From: Bog-159 sp963756605
GTDB lineage: Bacteria; Acidobacteriota; Terriglobia; Bryobacterales; Bryobacteraceae
Length of the DNA: 64,000 bases
Assembly (NCBI GenBank): GCA_963756605.1
Contig: CAVWOT010000008.1
Location: forward strand, 124,001-188,000
Direction of reading: 5' to 3'
Shown here: positions 28,319-40,528 of the stretch, piece after piece
Layout of the letters: the number at the start of each line of letters is the position of its first letter
How positions within the stretch are numbered: position 1 is the stretch's first letter
The notes under the pieces: generated by a model
Seen by the model: only the letters and a program-made list of their open reading frames with translations
Told to the model about the DNA's origin: nothing
The model's database searches: none
Translations under genes and position numbers: made by a program

Positions 28319-28555
28319 TTGACCGACCACGAGAAAATGGAATTCTGGAATTCCTTGGGCCGGCTGTACGACGAGACGCTCGCGCTTAAGGACGACTGTC
28401 TCGCTCTTAAGGATGCTACCTCGAAACTGGCGGATGCCGCGCGTGAACTGCACCACGTTGCCAGTGCGCATGAAAGGCGCCTGGACAAGATTGAGGTAGT
28501 GCAGCAGTGGTTGGCGGAAAAAGAACGCCCCCGTGAAACCGGAGACCAGGCGTGA
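28319..28555 (+). CDS. small coiled-coil protein of unknown function
   Basis: A 78-residue protein from TTG 28319 with GGGAGG eight bases upstream; ATG 28336 is a shorter alternative. The sequence is mostly charged amphipathic helix (LGRLYDETLALKDDCLALKD, ATSKLADAARELHHVASAHE) with heptad-like spacing and no cysteines. It follows the Type III nuclease remnant by 28 bp in the same direction, so it may be an accessory of that lost system. No function can be assigned. Confidence 0.5.
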   Translation: MTDHEKMEFWNSLGRLYDETLALKDDCLALKDATSKLADAARELHHVASAHERRLDKIEVVQQWLAEKERPRETGDQA

Positions 28556-28605
28556 CGCATCTGCAAATTGGCTTAACTATTTTGTTAAATTGATGAAAAC
28601 AAAGG

Positions 28606-31540
<2,935 letters not shown>

Positions 31541-31578
31541 CCCGGCAGTAAACTAATAACCGGCAGTAAAATCATAAT

Positions 31579-32790
31579 ATGTGGGCCATTGCCGCGGTCC
31601 TGTTGTTCCTGCAATCTCCGGATTATATCGCCGAAGGTATGAAAGCCTTGGATGCCGCGCAATATCAGCAAGCCGCCGACCTGTTCGCCAAAGCCATAGC
31701 CGCCGATCCTAAGGACTACGCCGCGCACTTCCACCTGGCGCTCTCCTATAGCATGCTCAAGCGCGACCCCGAGAGCTTGGCCGAATACAAAAAGGTGATC
31801 GAGCTGAAACCCGGCCTGTACGAAGCCGAGTTGAATATGGGCATTCTCCTCATACGCGATAAAGAGCCTGCCGACGCAGTCACCTGTCTCGAGCAGGCCG
31901 TGGAACAGAAGCCCAAAGAGTTCCGGCCCCGGCTCTACTGGGCACAGGCGCTCCTTGATTCGGGCGACGCCGCCAAAGCCGCCGATCAATACCGCGCATC
32001 TCTCGATCTGAATCCAAAATCCGCCGCCGCCGAATTGGGTCTGGCGCACGCGCTGGTCAAGCAGGACCGGCTCGCCGACGCCGTGCCGCATTTCCGCGCC
32101 GCCGCGCAGCTCGATCCCACCTATCGCGACGCCCTGCTGGAACTCGCCGGCCTGTACGAAAAGAATCATCAGAACGCCGAAGCCATCGCCATCTACCAGG
32201 AGTTTCCGGAAAGCGCCGCCGCCCAGGAGCACATCGGCCAATTGATGCTCGAAAACAAGCGTTCGGCGGATGCCATCGCACCGCTCGAAGCCGCCATGCA
32301 GAAAGATCCCACTCCGGCCAACCGCATGGCGCTGGCGACCGCCTACGTGTTCGAAAAACAGTTCGCCAAGGCGCTGCCGCTGCTCGACCAAAGCGTCGCC
32401 ACCGAGCCCGGCAATTATACGCTGCACATGATGTACGGGCGCGCACTCCGCGACGCCAAGAAGTATGATCCCGCCGCGCAGCAGTTCCTCCAAGCCACTA
32501 AGCTGCAGCCCGGTCAGCGTGAAGCCTGGAATGAGTTGGCCGGAATGCTATACCTTTTGGATAAGTATCCCGAGTCACTCGCGGCGCTCGACCGCGCGCA
32601 CCAGTTAGGCGATGATACGCCGGCCAATTACTACTTCCATGCCATCACTTACGACAAGTTACACGATTTGAAACCGGCGCTCGCATATTACAAGGAATTC
32701 CTGGCCCGCAGCAAGGGCGAGTTCCCGGATGAAGAGTGGAAGGCGCGCCAGCGTGCCAAACTGCTGGACAGGGAGGTCAACAAACGATGA
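31579..32790 (+). CDS. tetratricopeptide-repeat protein
   Basis: A 403-residue protein beginning MWAIAAVLLFLQ, a short signal-like or anchor segment. At least nine TPR units follow, with typical A-x-x-x-Y/F spacing: AAQYQQAADLFAKAIAADPK, DYAAHFHLALSYSML, LYEAELNMGILLIRD, YWAQALLDSGDAAKAADQYR, KSAAAELGLAHALVKQDRLA, YTLHMMYGRALRDAKKYDPA, NYYFHAITYDKLHDLKPALA. It ends LDREVNKR, and its stop overlaps the next start (ATGA at 32787-32790). A scaffold role is likely; partners are unknown, though the two coupled exported proteins are candidates. Confidence 0.83.
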   Translation: MWAIAAVLLFLQSPDYIAEGMKALDAAQYQQAADLFAKAIAADPKDYAAHFHLALSYSMLKRDPESLAEYKKVIELKPGLYEAELNMGILLIRDKEPADAVTCLEQAVEQKPKEFRPRLYWAQALLDSGDAAKAADQYRASLDLNPKSAAAELGLAHALVKQDRLADAVPHFRAAAQLDPTYRDALLELAGLYEKNHQNAEAIAIYQEFPESAAAQEHIGQLMLENKRSADAIAPLEAAMQKDPTPANRMALATAYVFEKQFAKALPLLDQSVATEPGNYTLHMMYGRALRDAKKYDPAAQQFLQATKLQPGQREAWNELAGMLYLLDKYPESLAALDRAHQLGDDTPANYYFHAITYDKLHDLKPALAYYKEFLARSKGEFPDEEWKARQRAKLLDREVNKR

Positions 32791-33227
32791 TCCCCCGCCT
32801 GACCCTCCTCCTGGCAATCTTCACCGCGGCGGTCCCCGTCCGCGCCGATCTGCAACAGGCCAAAGCCGAGCCCAATTTAGGCAAACGGTCCGTGCTGGCC
32901 CTGGACAACGCCGCCGACGCCCTGGCCAAAGCACGCGAGGCCTACGCCAAAGGCGACAATGCCCAAGTACAAACCCTGGCCAGGGAAATCAGTGAATCCG
33001 TGGAGTTGGCGGAGACGTCCCTCCATGATACGGGTAAGAATCCGCGCAAGAGTCCTAAGTGGTTTAAGCGCGCCGAGGGTTCCACCCGCGACCTTCTGCG
33101 CCGGCTGGATTCGTTCCAGCAATCTATGGATATTACGGATCGGCCCATACTCGATCCAGTGAAGGCTAAGGTCCAGCAGGTGCATGACGACCTGCTGGAA
33201 GGAGTATTGGAGGGCAAAGAGAAATGA
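32787..33227 (+). CDS. exported helical protein of unknown function
   Basis: A 146-residue protein from ATG 32787, coupled to the TPR gene by ATGA. A signal peptide (PRLTLLLAIFTAAVPVRADL) is followed by a helical mature domain (ALDNAADALAKAREAYAKGD, QTLAREISESVELAETSL, STRDLLRRLDSFQQSMD). It carries no cysteine or catalytic pattern. Its stop overlaps the next start by ATGA. A DUF-type family is probable, but I cannot name it. Confidence 0.75.
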   Translation: MIPRLTLLLAIFTAAVPVRADLQQAKAEPNLGKRSVLALDNAADALAKAREAYAKGDNAQVQTLAREISESVELAETSLHDTGKNPRKSPKWFKRAEGSTRDLLRRLDSFQQSMDITDRPILDPVKAKVQQVHDDLLEGVLEGKEK

Positions 33228-33862
33228 AGACTTTGCTGATTTGCGCCCTGTTAGCCGCGCCCCTCGCGGCGCAACAACAGCGCGATTTCCTGACCGTCGA
33301 TGAAGCCGACCAGATCCGTGAAGCGCAAGACCCCAACGAGCGTATGACGCTCTACATCCTGTTCGCCAAACAGCGTTTGAGCCAGGTCGATCACTGGCTG
33401 GCCAAAGAGAAACCTGGCCGCTCCATCCTGATTCACGACGCGCTGGACGATTACTCGAACATCATCGACGCCATCGACACCGTGGCCGACGACGCCCTGC
33501 AGCGCCGCGTCGATATCAAAGTTGGCATGACCGCCGTGGCCACCGCCGAGTCGGAAATGCTGCCGCGCTTGCAGGCCATCCAGGATAACCAGCCCAAAGA
33601 CATTGCCCGCTACGATTTCGTGCTCCGGCAATCCATCGACGGCACCAACGACAGTCTCGACCTCGCGCGTCAGGATCCCAAAGCGCGCGCCGCCGCCGTG
33701 GCCGCCAAGGCCGCCAAAGATAAGAAGGAGCGCGAGTCGGCTATGACCCCCACCGAGCGCCAGGCCAAGGCAGACGAGGAGGCTAAGGCCGAAAGAGAGA
33801 AGAAGAAAGCACCCACGCTGCTCCGGCCAGGCGAAACCCTGAACGGCCAAAAAGACCAGTAG
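33224..33862 (+). CDS. exported helical protein with charged C-terminal tail
   Basis: A 212-residue protein from ATG 33224. The signal peptide is MKTLLICALLAAPLAAQ. The mature part is helical (DEADQIREAQDPNERMTLYI, LFAKQRLSQVDHWLAKEK, RSILIHDALDDYSNIIDAID) and resembles the mature part of the preceding gene in layout. The last 60 residues are an Ala/Lys/Glu-rich coiled tail (AKAAKDKKERESAMTPTERQ). It is the third gene of a coupled trio with the TPR protein. The stop at 33860-33862 lies 25 bp from the convergent GH2 pseudogene. Confidence 0.75.
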   Translation: MKTLLICALLAAPLAAQQQRDFLTVDEADQIREAQDPNERMTLYILFAKQRLSQVDHWLAKEKPGRSILIHDALDDYSNIIDAIDTVADDALQRRVDIKVGMTAVATAESEMLPRLQAIQDNQPKDIARYDFVLRQSIDGTNDSLDLARQDPKARAAAVAAKAAKDKKERESAMTPTERQAKADEEAKAEREKKKAPTLLRPGETLNGQKDQ

Positions 33863-34339
33863 CGCGACCGTACCGAGCCGCGACCGTCAGTGAGCGGTCG
33901 CCTGCTTCGCCAGATAGAACCCCTGCATCACAAAGAACGCTTTCTTCTTCTCTCCGCGTAACCGACACCAGCCCCTTGCGGTTGAAGTAATCCTGAATCT
34001 CCGGCAAACTCCGTCGCGGGCTGCGGAAATCCATCAGCATCCACGGCGTCGTGCCTCGCAGATTTGTACGCGGCTCAGCATCTTCACCTGGTGCGGTGAA
34101 CCTGGCCATCGCGTCGCCATGCCAGACAACGCCTCCGCGCCAAATTCGCTCATGATCCAGCGGCTTCTGGTACGCGCTCTTAAACCTCGTGCGGTCCGCC
34201 TTGTCCGGCAGACCATCGTACCAGCCCAGATACTCATTGCAGCCGAGCACATCGACACCGGGTTGCTGTCCGGCGTGGCGCCCTCGGAGTGATGTTCCAT
34301 GGCTGCCGTCAGCAGGCGCGTCGGGTCTCCACCAGCTTA

Positions 34340-35685
34340 GGGCCTGCTAAATAATAATCTGTACAATTGCCGGAACCCCTGACAGAAAGAAGGACACCTC
34401 AATTCCTCGGCATCAATGTGTAGTTCCAGTTCGGATGTACTTTGTGCCGCTTGAGCCGTAGCTGATGGATATCTTCATCTGATATCTCGACTCCTGTTTC
34501 GTACTCGTTGGTGTCCAGGACCGCTTTGACCTTCAGCCCCGTTTGTGTTCGAGTCCCGCCAATCAGGTTCACAACGGTTTCAAAGTTGACCAGCGGCTTC
34601 CCTCTCCAGTTCAGGCTGATGAAGGAGAACAGACGATGTTCGATCTGGTTCCATTTGCTGGTCCCCGGTGGGTAATGACAGACTGTGATCGCCATCCCTA
34701 TCTCGTCACTCAAGGCTTGCAGGTACAGTTTCCAGGCACGCTGTCGGTTACCGTTGCTGCCTCCACTGTCGGCGCAGATCAACAAACGTCCGGCGCCGCG
34801 ATAGTGGCGCTTGCCATCCAGTCGCCACCAGCGCCGAATACTCTCTACGGCGAACTCCGCGGTTTCGTGCGTCACTCCTACGTTGACCACCGCCCGGTTA
34901 CGTGCAATGTCGTAGGCTCCGTAGGGAATGGCCTTGCCATGACCCAACTGCGGGAAATCGTGGACATTGACTGCATCCGCCTTGTCCTTCTGCCGCCACC
35001 TGCGGCCCGCGTTTTTAAAGGCTCCCACGAGTTCCTTCTTCTTCGTGTCCACCGATATTACGGGATCACCCGACCGGCGGAAAACCTTGACCTGCTTGTT
35101 CAGATAGTGGAACTGGGCATCGCGGTTCGGATGCTGCGGCCCTTCTCGCGTTTTCACGTTGGACTGCAGCGTGTATCCCAGATCCTCCAGGCATCGGCCC
35201 ACAGTTACGCTGCTAATCGAGTGCCCCGAACGGGTCAGTTCCTCAGCGATGGTCCGCGTGGACTTGCTCGTCCACTTCAGCGGACTCATAGGATCACCAG
35301 CCGTGGTCTCCTCGACGATCTCTTTCAGCTTTCGGGACAATTCTCCATCTGCTTGTTCGACTTTCTTGCGTCCGCCTCCCGGCTGACGGATTCCTCGCGC
35401 GGCCGGATTGCGCAGCTTACCTACCCGCAACTCCCTCATTCCCTGGGTGATCGTGACGCGCGACATTCCCGTCAAGCGCGACAGTTGACTGATCCCACCT
35501 CGACCAAACTGGGCAGCCTTCTCTGCCACCAAAAGACGTGCTTGGTACTCATTCATGGTCCCAAGGACGCGCAGCCATGTTCTCTCTGAGGTCGTCGCCA
35601 TACCGCGGGGTGGACCGTAGCTCCTCATTTAAATAAAACATAACCGATCTCCGTTGATTTGTACAGATTATTCTTTAGCAAGCCC
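34340..35685 (-). mobile_element. ISAzo13-family insertion sequence, intact
   Basis: 1346 bp with imperfect terminal inverted repeats: the left end GGGCCTGCTAAATAATAATC and the inverse of the right end GGGCTTGCTAAAGAATAATC agree at 18 of 20 bases and continue TGTACAA in both. TTA is duplicated on each side. The single transposase fills the element. It interrupts the GH2 pseudogene. Confidence 0.85.
34399..35628 (-). CDS. ISAzo13-family transposase
   Basis: 409 residues, full length. An N-terminal helix-turn-helix (GGISQLSRLTGMSRVTITQG, MRELRVGKLRN) precedes GDPMSPLKWTSKSTRTIAEE. The DDE core is complete: first Asp VISVDTKKKELVGAFKNAG, second Asp LLICADSGGSNGNRQRAWKL, Glu GTSKWNQIEHRLFSFISLNW. 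The end KVHPNWNYTLMPRN matches the family. MATTSERTW or MNEYQARLL are alternative downstream starts. No frameshift, so it may be active, unlike the copy at 6.8-8.5 kb. Confidence 0.9.
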   Translation of the reverse strand: MRSYGPPRGMATTSERTWLRVLGTMNEYQARLLVAEKAAQFGRGGISQLSRLTGMSRVTITQGMRELRVGKLRNPAARGIRQPGGGRKKVEQADGELSRKLKEIVEETTAGDPMSPLKWTSKSTRTIAEELTRSGHSISSVTVGRCLEDLGYTLQSNVKTREGPQHPNRDAQFHYLNKQVKVFRRSGDPVISVDTKKKELVGAFKNAGRRWRQKDKADAVNVHDFPQLGHGKAIPYGAYDIARNRAVVNVGVTHETAEFAVESIRRWWRLDGKRHYRGAGRLLICADSGGSNGNRQRAWKLYLQALSDEIGMAITVCHYPPGTSKWNQIEHRLFSFISLNWRGKPLVNFETVVNLIGGTRTQTGLKVKAVLDTNEYETGVEISDEDIHQLRLKRHKVHPNWNYTLMPRN

Positions 35686-36760
35686 TTAGTCAGGAACGCC
35701 GTACGCGGCGCGCTCATGGAAGCGCGGTTCCGCTGGCATTCGCGAATGTGTCCTGGTTTTCCGACTCGATGGTCCAGTAGAGCGGCGACTCCGACCACAC
35801 CAGCATGCCCAGGCGGTCAGCCTCGCGATTCATGCTTTCGTTGTGCGGATAGTGCGCCAAGTGCACGAAATTAGAGCCCATCTCCTTGGCCCAGCCGAGC
35901 AGCGTGGGCGCGTCCTCGACGCTAACGGCGCGACCCGCGCGAAATGGCGCCTCCTGGTGGACTGACACTCCGCCCAGGAACACGGCTCTCCATTCAGCAG
36001 GATCTCGGTCCCGCGCACTTCGATGGTGCGAAAGCCGATCGCTTCATGCACACCGTCGGTCTCGGCCGCGATCGCCACGTAAGCTTGGGACGATCCGGCG
36101 ACCACAGCGTCAGCTTCGCCGGAAACTGCAGGGCGGCAGATCCGTTGCGTCCGTCCGGACTGTAACGGGGGCATTGGCCTCCGGGATGCTGAGAGTTACC
36201 CGTTGCGCCGCCCGCGCGCCATTCAGCTTCACCCAGCCCGCGATGATGTTCTGCGATCCCGCTAATTACGGCGGGTTGACGCGCGGCGTGTCGCTGATCG
36301 AAGTGCCGGAGACATATGTCCATGACTACTTCGTGCAGTTGCACCACGAAGTTATCTTTGGGCTTGATCTTTCCAGTAACTCGAACGCAAACGGAGTAAA
36401 CCCTCCCGTGTGCGATCCCAGCTTCTCGCCATTCAAATAGACGATAGCTTCGTAGTTTGCCGCGCCGAAATAAAGAATCAGCCGCGTCGCTTGTACCAGA
36501 TTGTCCCCTCAGCGTCGCGGAAGAATCGAAGTCGTATTCGAAGAGCTCGCTTTTGTCCTTGGGTTTCGCGTTGCGAAAATAGCCGTCGCGCGAAGGCTGC
36601 AGACGGTAATCGTAGTGTCCGTTTTCATAAGGATCCACGATCGTGCGCCACTTCCCGTCGAGGCTCATGGCATGCCGTGCACCGGGATTCATGATCGCAG
36701 TTGCCGTCCCACCCTGTAGTTGCACGCTGATTACAAGAGCTGTAAAAACTAGATAGAATC

Positions 36761-38809
36761 TCACAGATCCACCGCCACGATTTCGTGCAGTCCGATCGGT
36801 GGAGTGATAGTCTCGATCCACGCTCCGCTTTGCCGCCACTGCGGTTTGCTTTCATTGACCAGAAAGTGGACGTCGCGCGCCTGCGCTCCCTCTGGGAGTT
36901 GCAAGCGAACCTTCTGCCGCCCCACCGGCAAGATCTCGCGGAACGGCCCCTTGAGCATCATCGGATTCGAAAGATTCACCAGGTGCGCCGTTACCGATGA
37001 CGACTGCTTCCACAACGCCACATCGAGGATGCCCGGCCCTTCCACCTGCAAAGGCTGTTCTTCATGCGCGGCCCAGCGAACGGCATTCGCCAAAACGACT
37101 CCGTGATCCGGACTCATCACTTCCCAAAATGTCCGGTCGATATCCCACGGAAAGTAGACCACGCGTCCGGCGCCGGCCGTTCTCACAATGACGCCCGGGA
37201 TGTCTGTCTGAGTGTCGCGTGGGTAGACCTCCTCCATCGGAAGATCGGGATAGGAAGGCACCGTCATGAGCGGCGCATGCAATCCGGGCGGAGTACGAAT
37301 CTCGACCCGCATGACGCCGTGGATCATGCGGCTCGCGTCCTCGAGACCCGCGACCAGCGGATGAGAGCGGTCTTCGATATTCAAGTACGCGTTCTGCTGG
37401 CGTTGAATCACGTTTCCGGCGAATGACACGCCGAAAAGATCGGTTAAGCCGAAATCGTCCTGGCGGCTGCCGCGCTCGTCATAGAGCGACGTCTCGTGCG
37501 TGGCCACCAGCCCGCCGCCCTTCGCGACGAACGCCCGTAGCTGCGCGCACTCGGTGCCGGATAAGTTAGTCACGTTCGGTAGCGCCAAAACTTTGAACTG
37601 CTCGAAACGCGCGCTGCCGGATTCTCCGTCGAGCGAAACCATCTCGAATGGGATGCGCGCTTCCACCAACGCGTGATAGAACCCGGACTCGTGGTCCGCT
37701 GCCGCGCGCGGCGGCGACACGAGCCCCACGCGGGCCAGAGGACGCTCGTTGCGCAGATAGCGTTCGTTCTTCCAGTGCCAGACGAACAGATCCTCAACCG
37801 GCTTGAACCAGCGGTGGTCCAGCGGCTTGGCGTTGAACTTAATCACCCAGGGGCGGAAGCCCTGCGCGATACCATCTACTGCCCACATCCGAATCTCGTT
37901 GGAGTTTTGGACGGAGTCTTTCCATCGGTAAGCATCTTCCAGCCCCACGCTGAACAGGCCTACAATCGGCTTCGATCCGAACCTGGCGCGAGCCTGCTTG
38001 GCGAACCTGCCATTCTGCCAGGCCGGGGTATTTCCGGCGCGGCCTTGCCGGTCCGCGAACAGGATGGGGACCGGCGCGCGATCGCGGATCTGATCGAATC
38101 CGTTGGGAAAAAACGCGGCATGCGGATTCTGTTTTTTGATTTCCGCGTCCCACAGCTGGTACAGTTCGAACAAGCGATCCTTTTGCCATTCCGCATACGA
38201 GCCGCCCGCGCGCTTCAAATTCTCGAGGCAGTGCCGGCAGTAGCATCTACCCGACCCGCTCCAGCGGTTGGCGAATATGCCGTCGACGCTATAGCCGGTC
38301 ATGATCTCCCGGATCACCTGTGGCATGAACTCGAAATTATAAGGACCGAGCGCGCAGGTGACCCACAAAGCCGGCATCGCCCAATGCCGGCGCGGCTGGC
38401 CGCTGGCGTCGACCGCGATCCAGTCGGGATGCGCGTCGTAGACATCCTGATGCGCAGCATGCGGATCCACGCGCGCAATCACCTGCATGCCAAGTTTGCG
38501 GCAGCCGCTCAGCATCTCGCCAAACGGGTCGCTATTGCCCAGAAACTTGCTGCGATAATGCAGCGGAACCTTCGTGGGATAGAAAGCCACGCATCCACCG
38601 GCGCTGAGGCAGGCGGCATCGGCGTGGATGCGCTTAAAGTAGTCCAGCCAGAAGCCGAGATCGTAATGGCCGGGGTCGTCTTCGACGAAGGCCAGTTGCG
38701 CCCACCGCATGGGCCGGCCATACCACTCTTCACCACCGATCTGCTGGGCGAAAGCTTCCGCTGCCACGACGCCAGTCGCCACCATCCATTCGCGCCGGCT
38801 CATTTCCAT
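36761..38809 (-). CDS. Tat-exported glycosidase-like protein (beta-galactosidase trimerisation type)
   Basis: 682 residues from ATG 38809 (MEMSRREWMVATGVVAAEAF). SRREWM plus a hydrophobic stretch is a twin-arginine signal. A TIM-barrel-like half follows (DYFKRIHADAACLSAGG, LGMQVIARVDPHAAHQDVYD, YSVDGIFANRWSGSGRCYCR). The second half has a GATase-like trimerisation domain (FKVLALPNVTNLSGTECAQL, RAFVAKGGGLVATHETSLYD, GAGRVVYFPWDIDRTFWEV). A C-terminal beta domain closes the protein. Substrate and catalytic residues are not evident. It starts 16 bp after the membrane-protein stop and overlaps the GH2 start, so it belongs to the operon. Confidence 0.75.
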   Translation of the reverse strand: MEMSRREWMVATGVVAAEAFAQQIGGEEWYGRPMRWAQLAFVEDDPGHYDLGFWLDYFKRIHADAACLSAGGCVAFYPTKVPLHYRSKFLGNSDPFGEMLSGCRKLGMQVIARVDPHAAHQDVYDAHPDWIAVDASGQPRRHWAMPALWVTCALGPYNFEFMPQVIREIMTGYSVDGIFANRWSGSGRCYCRHCLENLKRAGGSYAEWQKDRLFELYQLWDAEIKKQNPHAAFFPNGFDQIRDRAPVPILFADRQGRAGNTPAWQNGRFAKQARARFGSKPIVGLFSVGLEDAYRWKDSVQNSNEIRMWAVDGIAQGFRPWVIKFNAKPLDHRWFKPVEDLFVWHWKNERYLRNERPLARVGLVSPPRAAADHESGFYHALVEARIPFEMVSLDGESGSARFEQFKVLALPNVTNLSGTECAQLRAFVAKGGGLVATHETSLYDERGSRQDDFGLTDLFGVSFAGNVIQRQQNAYLNIEDRSHPLVAGLEDASRMIHGVMRVEIRTPPGLHAPLMTVPSYPDLPMEEVYPRDTQTDIPGVIVRTAGAGRVVYFPWDIDRTFWEVMSPDHGVVLANAVRWAAHEEQPLQVEGPGILDVALWKQSSSVTAHLVNLSNPMMLKGPFREILPVGRQKVRLQLPEGAQARDVHFLVNESKPQWRQSGAWIETITPPIGLHEIVAVDL

Positions 38810-38825
38810 ATATGAATACCTGCGA

Positions 38826-39584
38826 CTATTGTACGGGTATATCCAGCACGGCAACCCAATACTGCACCGATTGCAGGGTGAAACCAACCAGAATCAAGCC
38901 GACCCCGACGACGCCCATACGCTTTTCCGGGATGTGATCCGCGGCCCACTCGATCACCGGAGTGAAAGCGCCGGAAACCGCTGTTACCAAGCCGATGGTG
39001 AGGCCGAAGCGCAAGCCGAACGAGAAGGCGCGGCCCGGTTGATGGGCAACCAGGACACACAGCAACCCAGCCAAGATGCCGTAGCCGAACATGCGATTGA
39101 GGGCGGCGAGAAGGTGCCGTCGCGTAAAGCGCGGGCGCCGCGCGGACGAGTAATCGAGCGTCGGCCGGATGCCAATGCGGTAAGCCGCGATCTGCGCCAC
39201 GGCGCTGGCGGCGCCGAACACGATCCCGTAAAGTGGTCCGAAATACCAAGCCGCGCCGATGCCATGCCCCATGCCGCGGATGGTGCTGGCCGTGGCGTCG
39301 TACCAGAAGCCGGGTTTCTCGGTGCCGCGAGACGCCAGCGAGAACTCCCAAGCCAGCGTAAAGCCGTGCGTCACGCCACAGGCGATCGCAAAGACCGGTC
39401 CCAGAGGAATGCCGTAGCCAACCGCGAATATGAGGCCATAGGTGACGCCCCGCGTGAGCGCCCGCAGCGGTCCATGCTCGCCGCCCAGTAGATCATAGGC
39501 CAGGTACAGAGCGCCCAGGACATCGAGGGAACTGCCGGCAATGCTGATGATCGCGAGCGTGTGATGGTCCAGGGCAAGGATCAT
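38826..39584 (-). CDS. integral membrane protein of unknown function
   Basis: A 252-residue protein from ATG 39584, coupled to the upstream hydrolase stop (ATGA). It has about six hydrophobic segments (TLAIISIAGSSLDVLGALYL, GLIFAVGYGIPLGPVFAIAC, GPLYGIVFGAASAVAQIAAY, MFGYGILAGLLCVLVAHQPG, GLTIGLVTAVSGAFTPVIEW, VVGVGLILVGFTLQSVQYWV), many glycines and no recognisable transporter signature. It is probably an inner-membrane protein; no function is assigned. Confidence 0.72.
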   Translation of the reverse strand: MILALDHHTLAIISIAGSSLDVLGALYLAYDLLGGEHGPLRALTRGVTYGLIFAVGYGIPLGPVFAIACGVTHGFTLAWEFSLASRGTEKPGFWYDATASTIRGMGHGIGAAWYFGPLYGIVFGAASAVAQIAAYRIGIRPTLDYSSARRPRFTRRHLLAALNRMFGYGILAGLLCVLVAHQPGRAFSFGLRFGLTIGLVTAVSGAFTPVIEWAADHIPEKRMGVVGVGLILVGFTLQSVQYWVAVLDIPVQ

Positions 39585-40528
39585 GTGAGTAGCACTGACT
39601 GGCCGTTGTCCAATATACAAAACGAGCCGGGTGCGGCCAGCGCCTCCAAACGGCGGCGGGGTGTGTCGATGCCCTCGTCCGCGAGTTGAAACGTTCCGTG
39701 ATGAATCGGAATACTGGTGGCCGCGCCCAGGATGCGATGCGCTTCGACGGCCTCGTCGGGACTCATGTGCACGGGGGACATGAACCAGCGCGGCTCATAC
39801 GCGCCGATGGGCAGCAGCGCCAGCCGGGGTGGACCAAAGCGCTCGCGGATCCACGCGAAATGCGGACCGAAGCCGGTATCGGCGGCGAAGTAGACCATGC
39901 CGAATGCGGATTCGATGACGTAACCGCACCAGAGGGTCTTGTCGCGGTCGAAGGGGCTGCGCCCGGAGAAATGGAAGGCGGGCACCGCGTGGATGGTGGC
40001 GCCGGCGACGGCAACGGAATCGCCCCAGTCGAGTTCATCGACCGGCCCGATGCGCTGGGATTTGAGGAAGGCGGCCACACCGAGCGGCGCGACAAACTTT
40101 GTACCGCCGCGACCTGCGAGTTGGCGCAGCGTAGAGAGATCGAGATGGTCGTAGTGATTGTGGCTGAGCAGGACCGTGTGGATGGGCGGAAGTTGGCCGA
40201 GTTCCACTCCGGGCAAGCGGTGCCGCCGCGGACCGACGAACGAAAGCGGACTGCAGCGGGCGGACCAGATGGGGTCCGTCAGGATATTCGCGTCTTGTTG
40301 TTGCAGCAGGACGGTGGAGTGGTTGATGAAAGTGGCGAGGAGCGCGGGAGAGTCGACCGAGGACGGCGGCACGGAGGTCTGGACTGGCACCATGTCCGGC
40401 GAGGATTCGCGCCGGCTGGTGAGCAGCCATTTTATGACGCCGCCGACGCCGCGCGGGCCAGGGGCATTCGGATTAAAGTAACGATCGCCGTCATGATGCG
40501 GAGGGAAGGCTTCACGACTTACCCACAT
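39581..40528 (-). CDS. metallo-beta-lactamase fold hydrolase (NAPE-PLD/UlaG-like)
   Basis: A 315-residue protein. The N-terminal motif GDRYFNPNAPGPRGVGGVIK is typical of N-acyl-phosphatidylethanolamine phospholipase D-like proteins. The metal site is LLSHNHYDHLDLSTLRQLAG (HxHxDH), later His AVPAFHFSGRSPFDRDKTLW, Asp VYFAADTGFGPHFAWI and His IHHGTFQLADEG. It probably hydrolyses a phosphodiester or lactone; the substrate is unknown. The start overlaps the S9 peptidase end by 17 bp. Confidence 0.85.
   Translation of the reverse strand: MWVSREAFPPHHDGDRYFNPNAPGPRGVGGVIKWLLTSRRESSPDMVPVQTSVPPSSVDSPALLATFINHSTVLLQQQDANILTDPIWSARCSPLSFVGPRRHRLPGVELGQLPPIHTVLLSHNHYDHLDLSTLRQLAGRGGTKFVAPLGVAAFLKSQRIGPVDELDWGDSVAVAGATIHAVPAFHFSGRSPFDRDKTLWCGYVIESAFGMVYFAADTGFGPHFAWIRERFGPPRLALLPIGAYEPRWFMSPVHMSPDEAVEAHRILGAATSIPIHHGTFQLADEGIDTPRRRLEALAAPGSFCILDNGQSVLLT

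Larger units (their letters stand above)
34337..35688. repeat. TTA target-site duplication around the ISAzo13 element
   Basis: TTA occurs at 34337-34339 and 35686-35688, directly outside the terminal inverted repeats. A 3-bp duplication fits ISAzo13-type transposition, although three bases can match by chance. Confidence 0.55.
33887..36764 (-). pseudogene. GH2-family beta-glycosidase, decayed and split by an ISAzo13 element
   Basis: GTG 36764 overlaps the stop of the upstream glycosidase-like gene and gives a signal peptide (FYLVFTALVISVQLQGGTAT). The N-terminal domain (RHAMSLDGKWRTIVDPYENG, HYDYRLQPSRDGYFRN) passes through several frames to IGFRTIEVRGTEILLNGEP, GGVSVHQEAPFRAGRAVSVE, GSNFVHLAHYPHNESMNREA and DRLGMLVWSESPLYWTIE. 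The IS at 34340-35685 follows. The C-terminal part continues EHHSEG, VLGCNEYLGWYDGLPDKA, TTPWMLMDFRSPRRSLPEIQ and KKKAFFVMQGFYLAKQATAH to 33887. The motifs are those of beta-glucuronidase/galactosidase relatives. The segment around the acid/base Asn-Glu is deleted. Confidence 0.72.

Noticed and set aside
37673..38815. 380-codon plus-strand frame opposite the glycosidase-like gene
   Set aside because: It has no domain motif and lies entirely antisense to a gene with a Tat signal and operon context.
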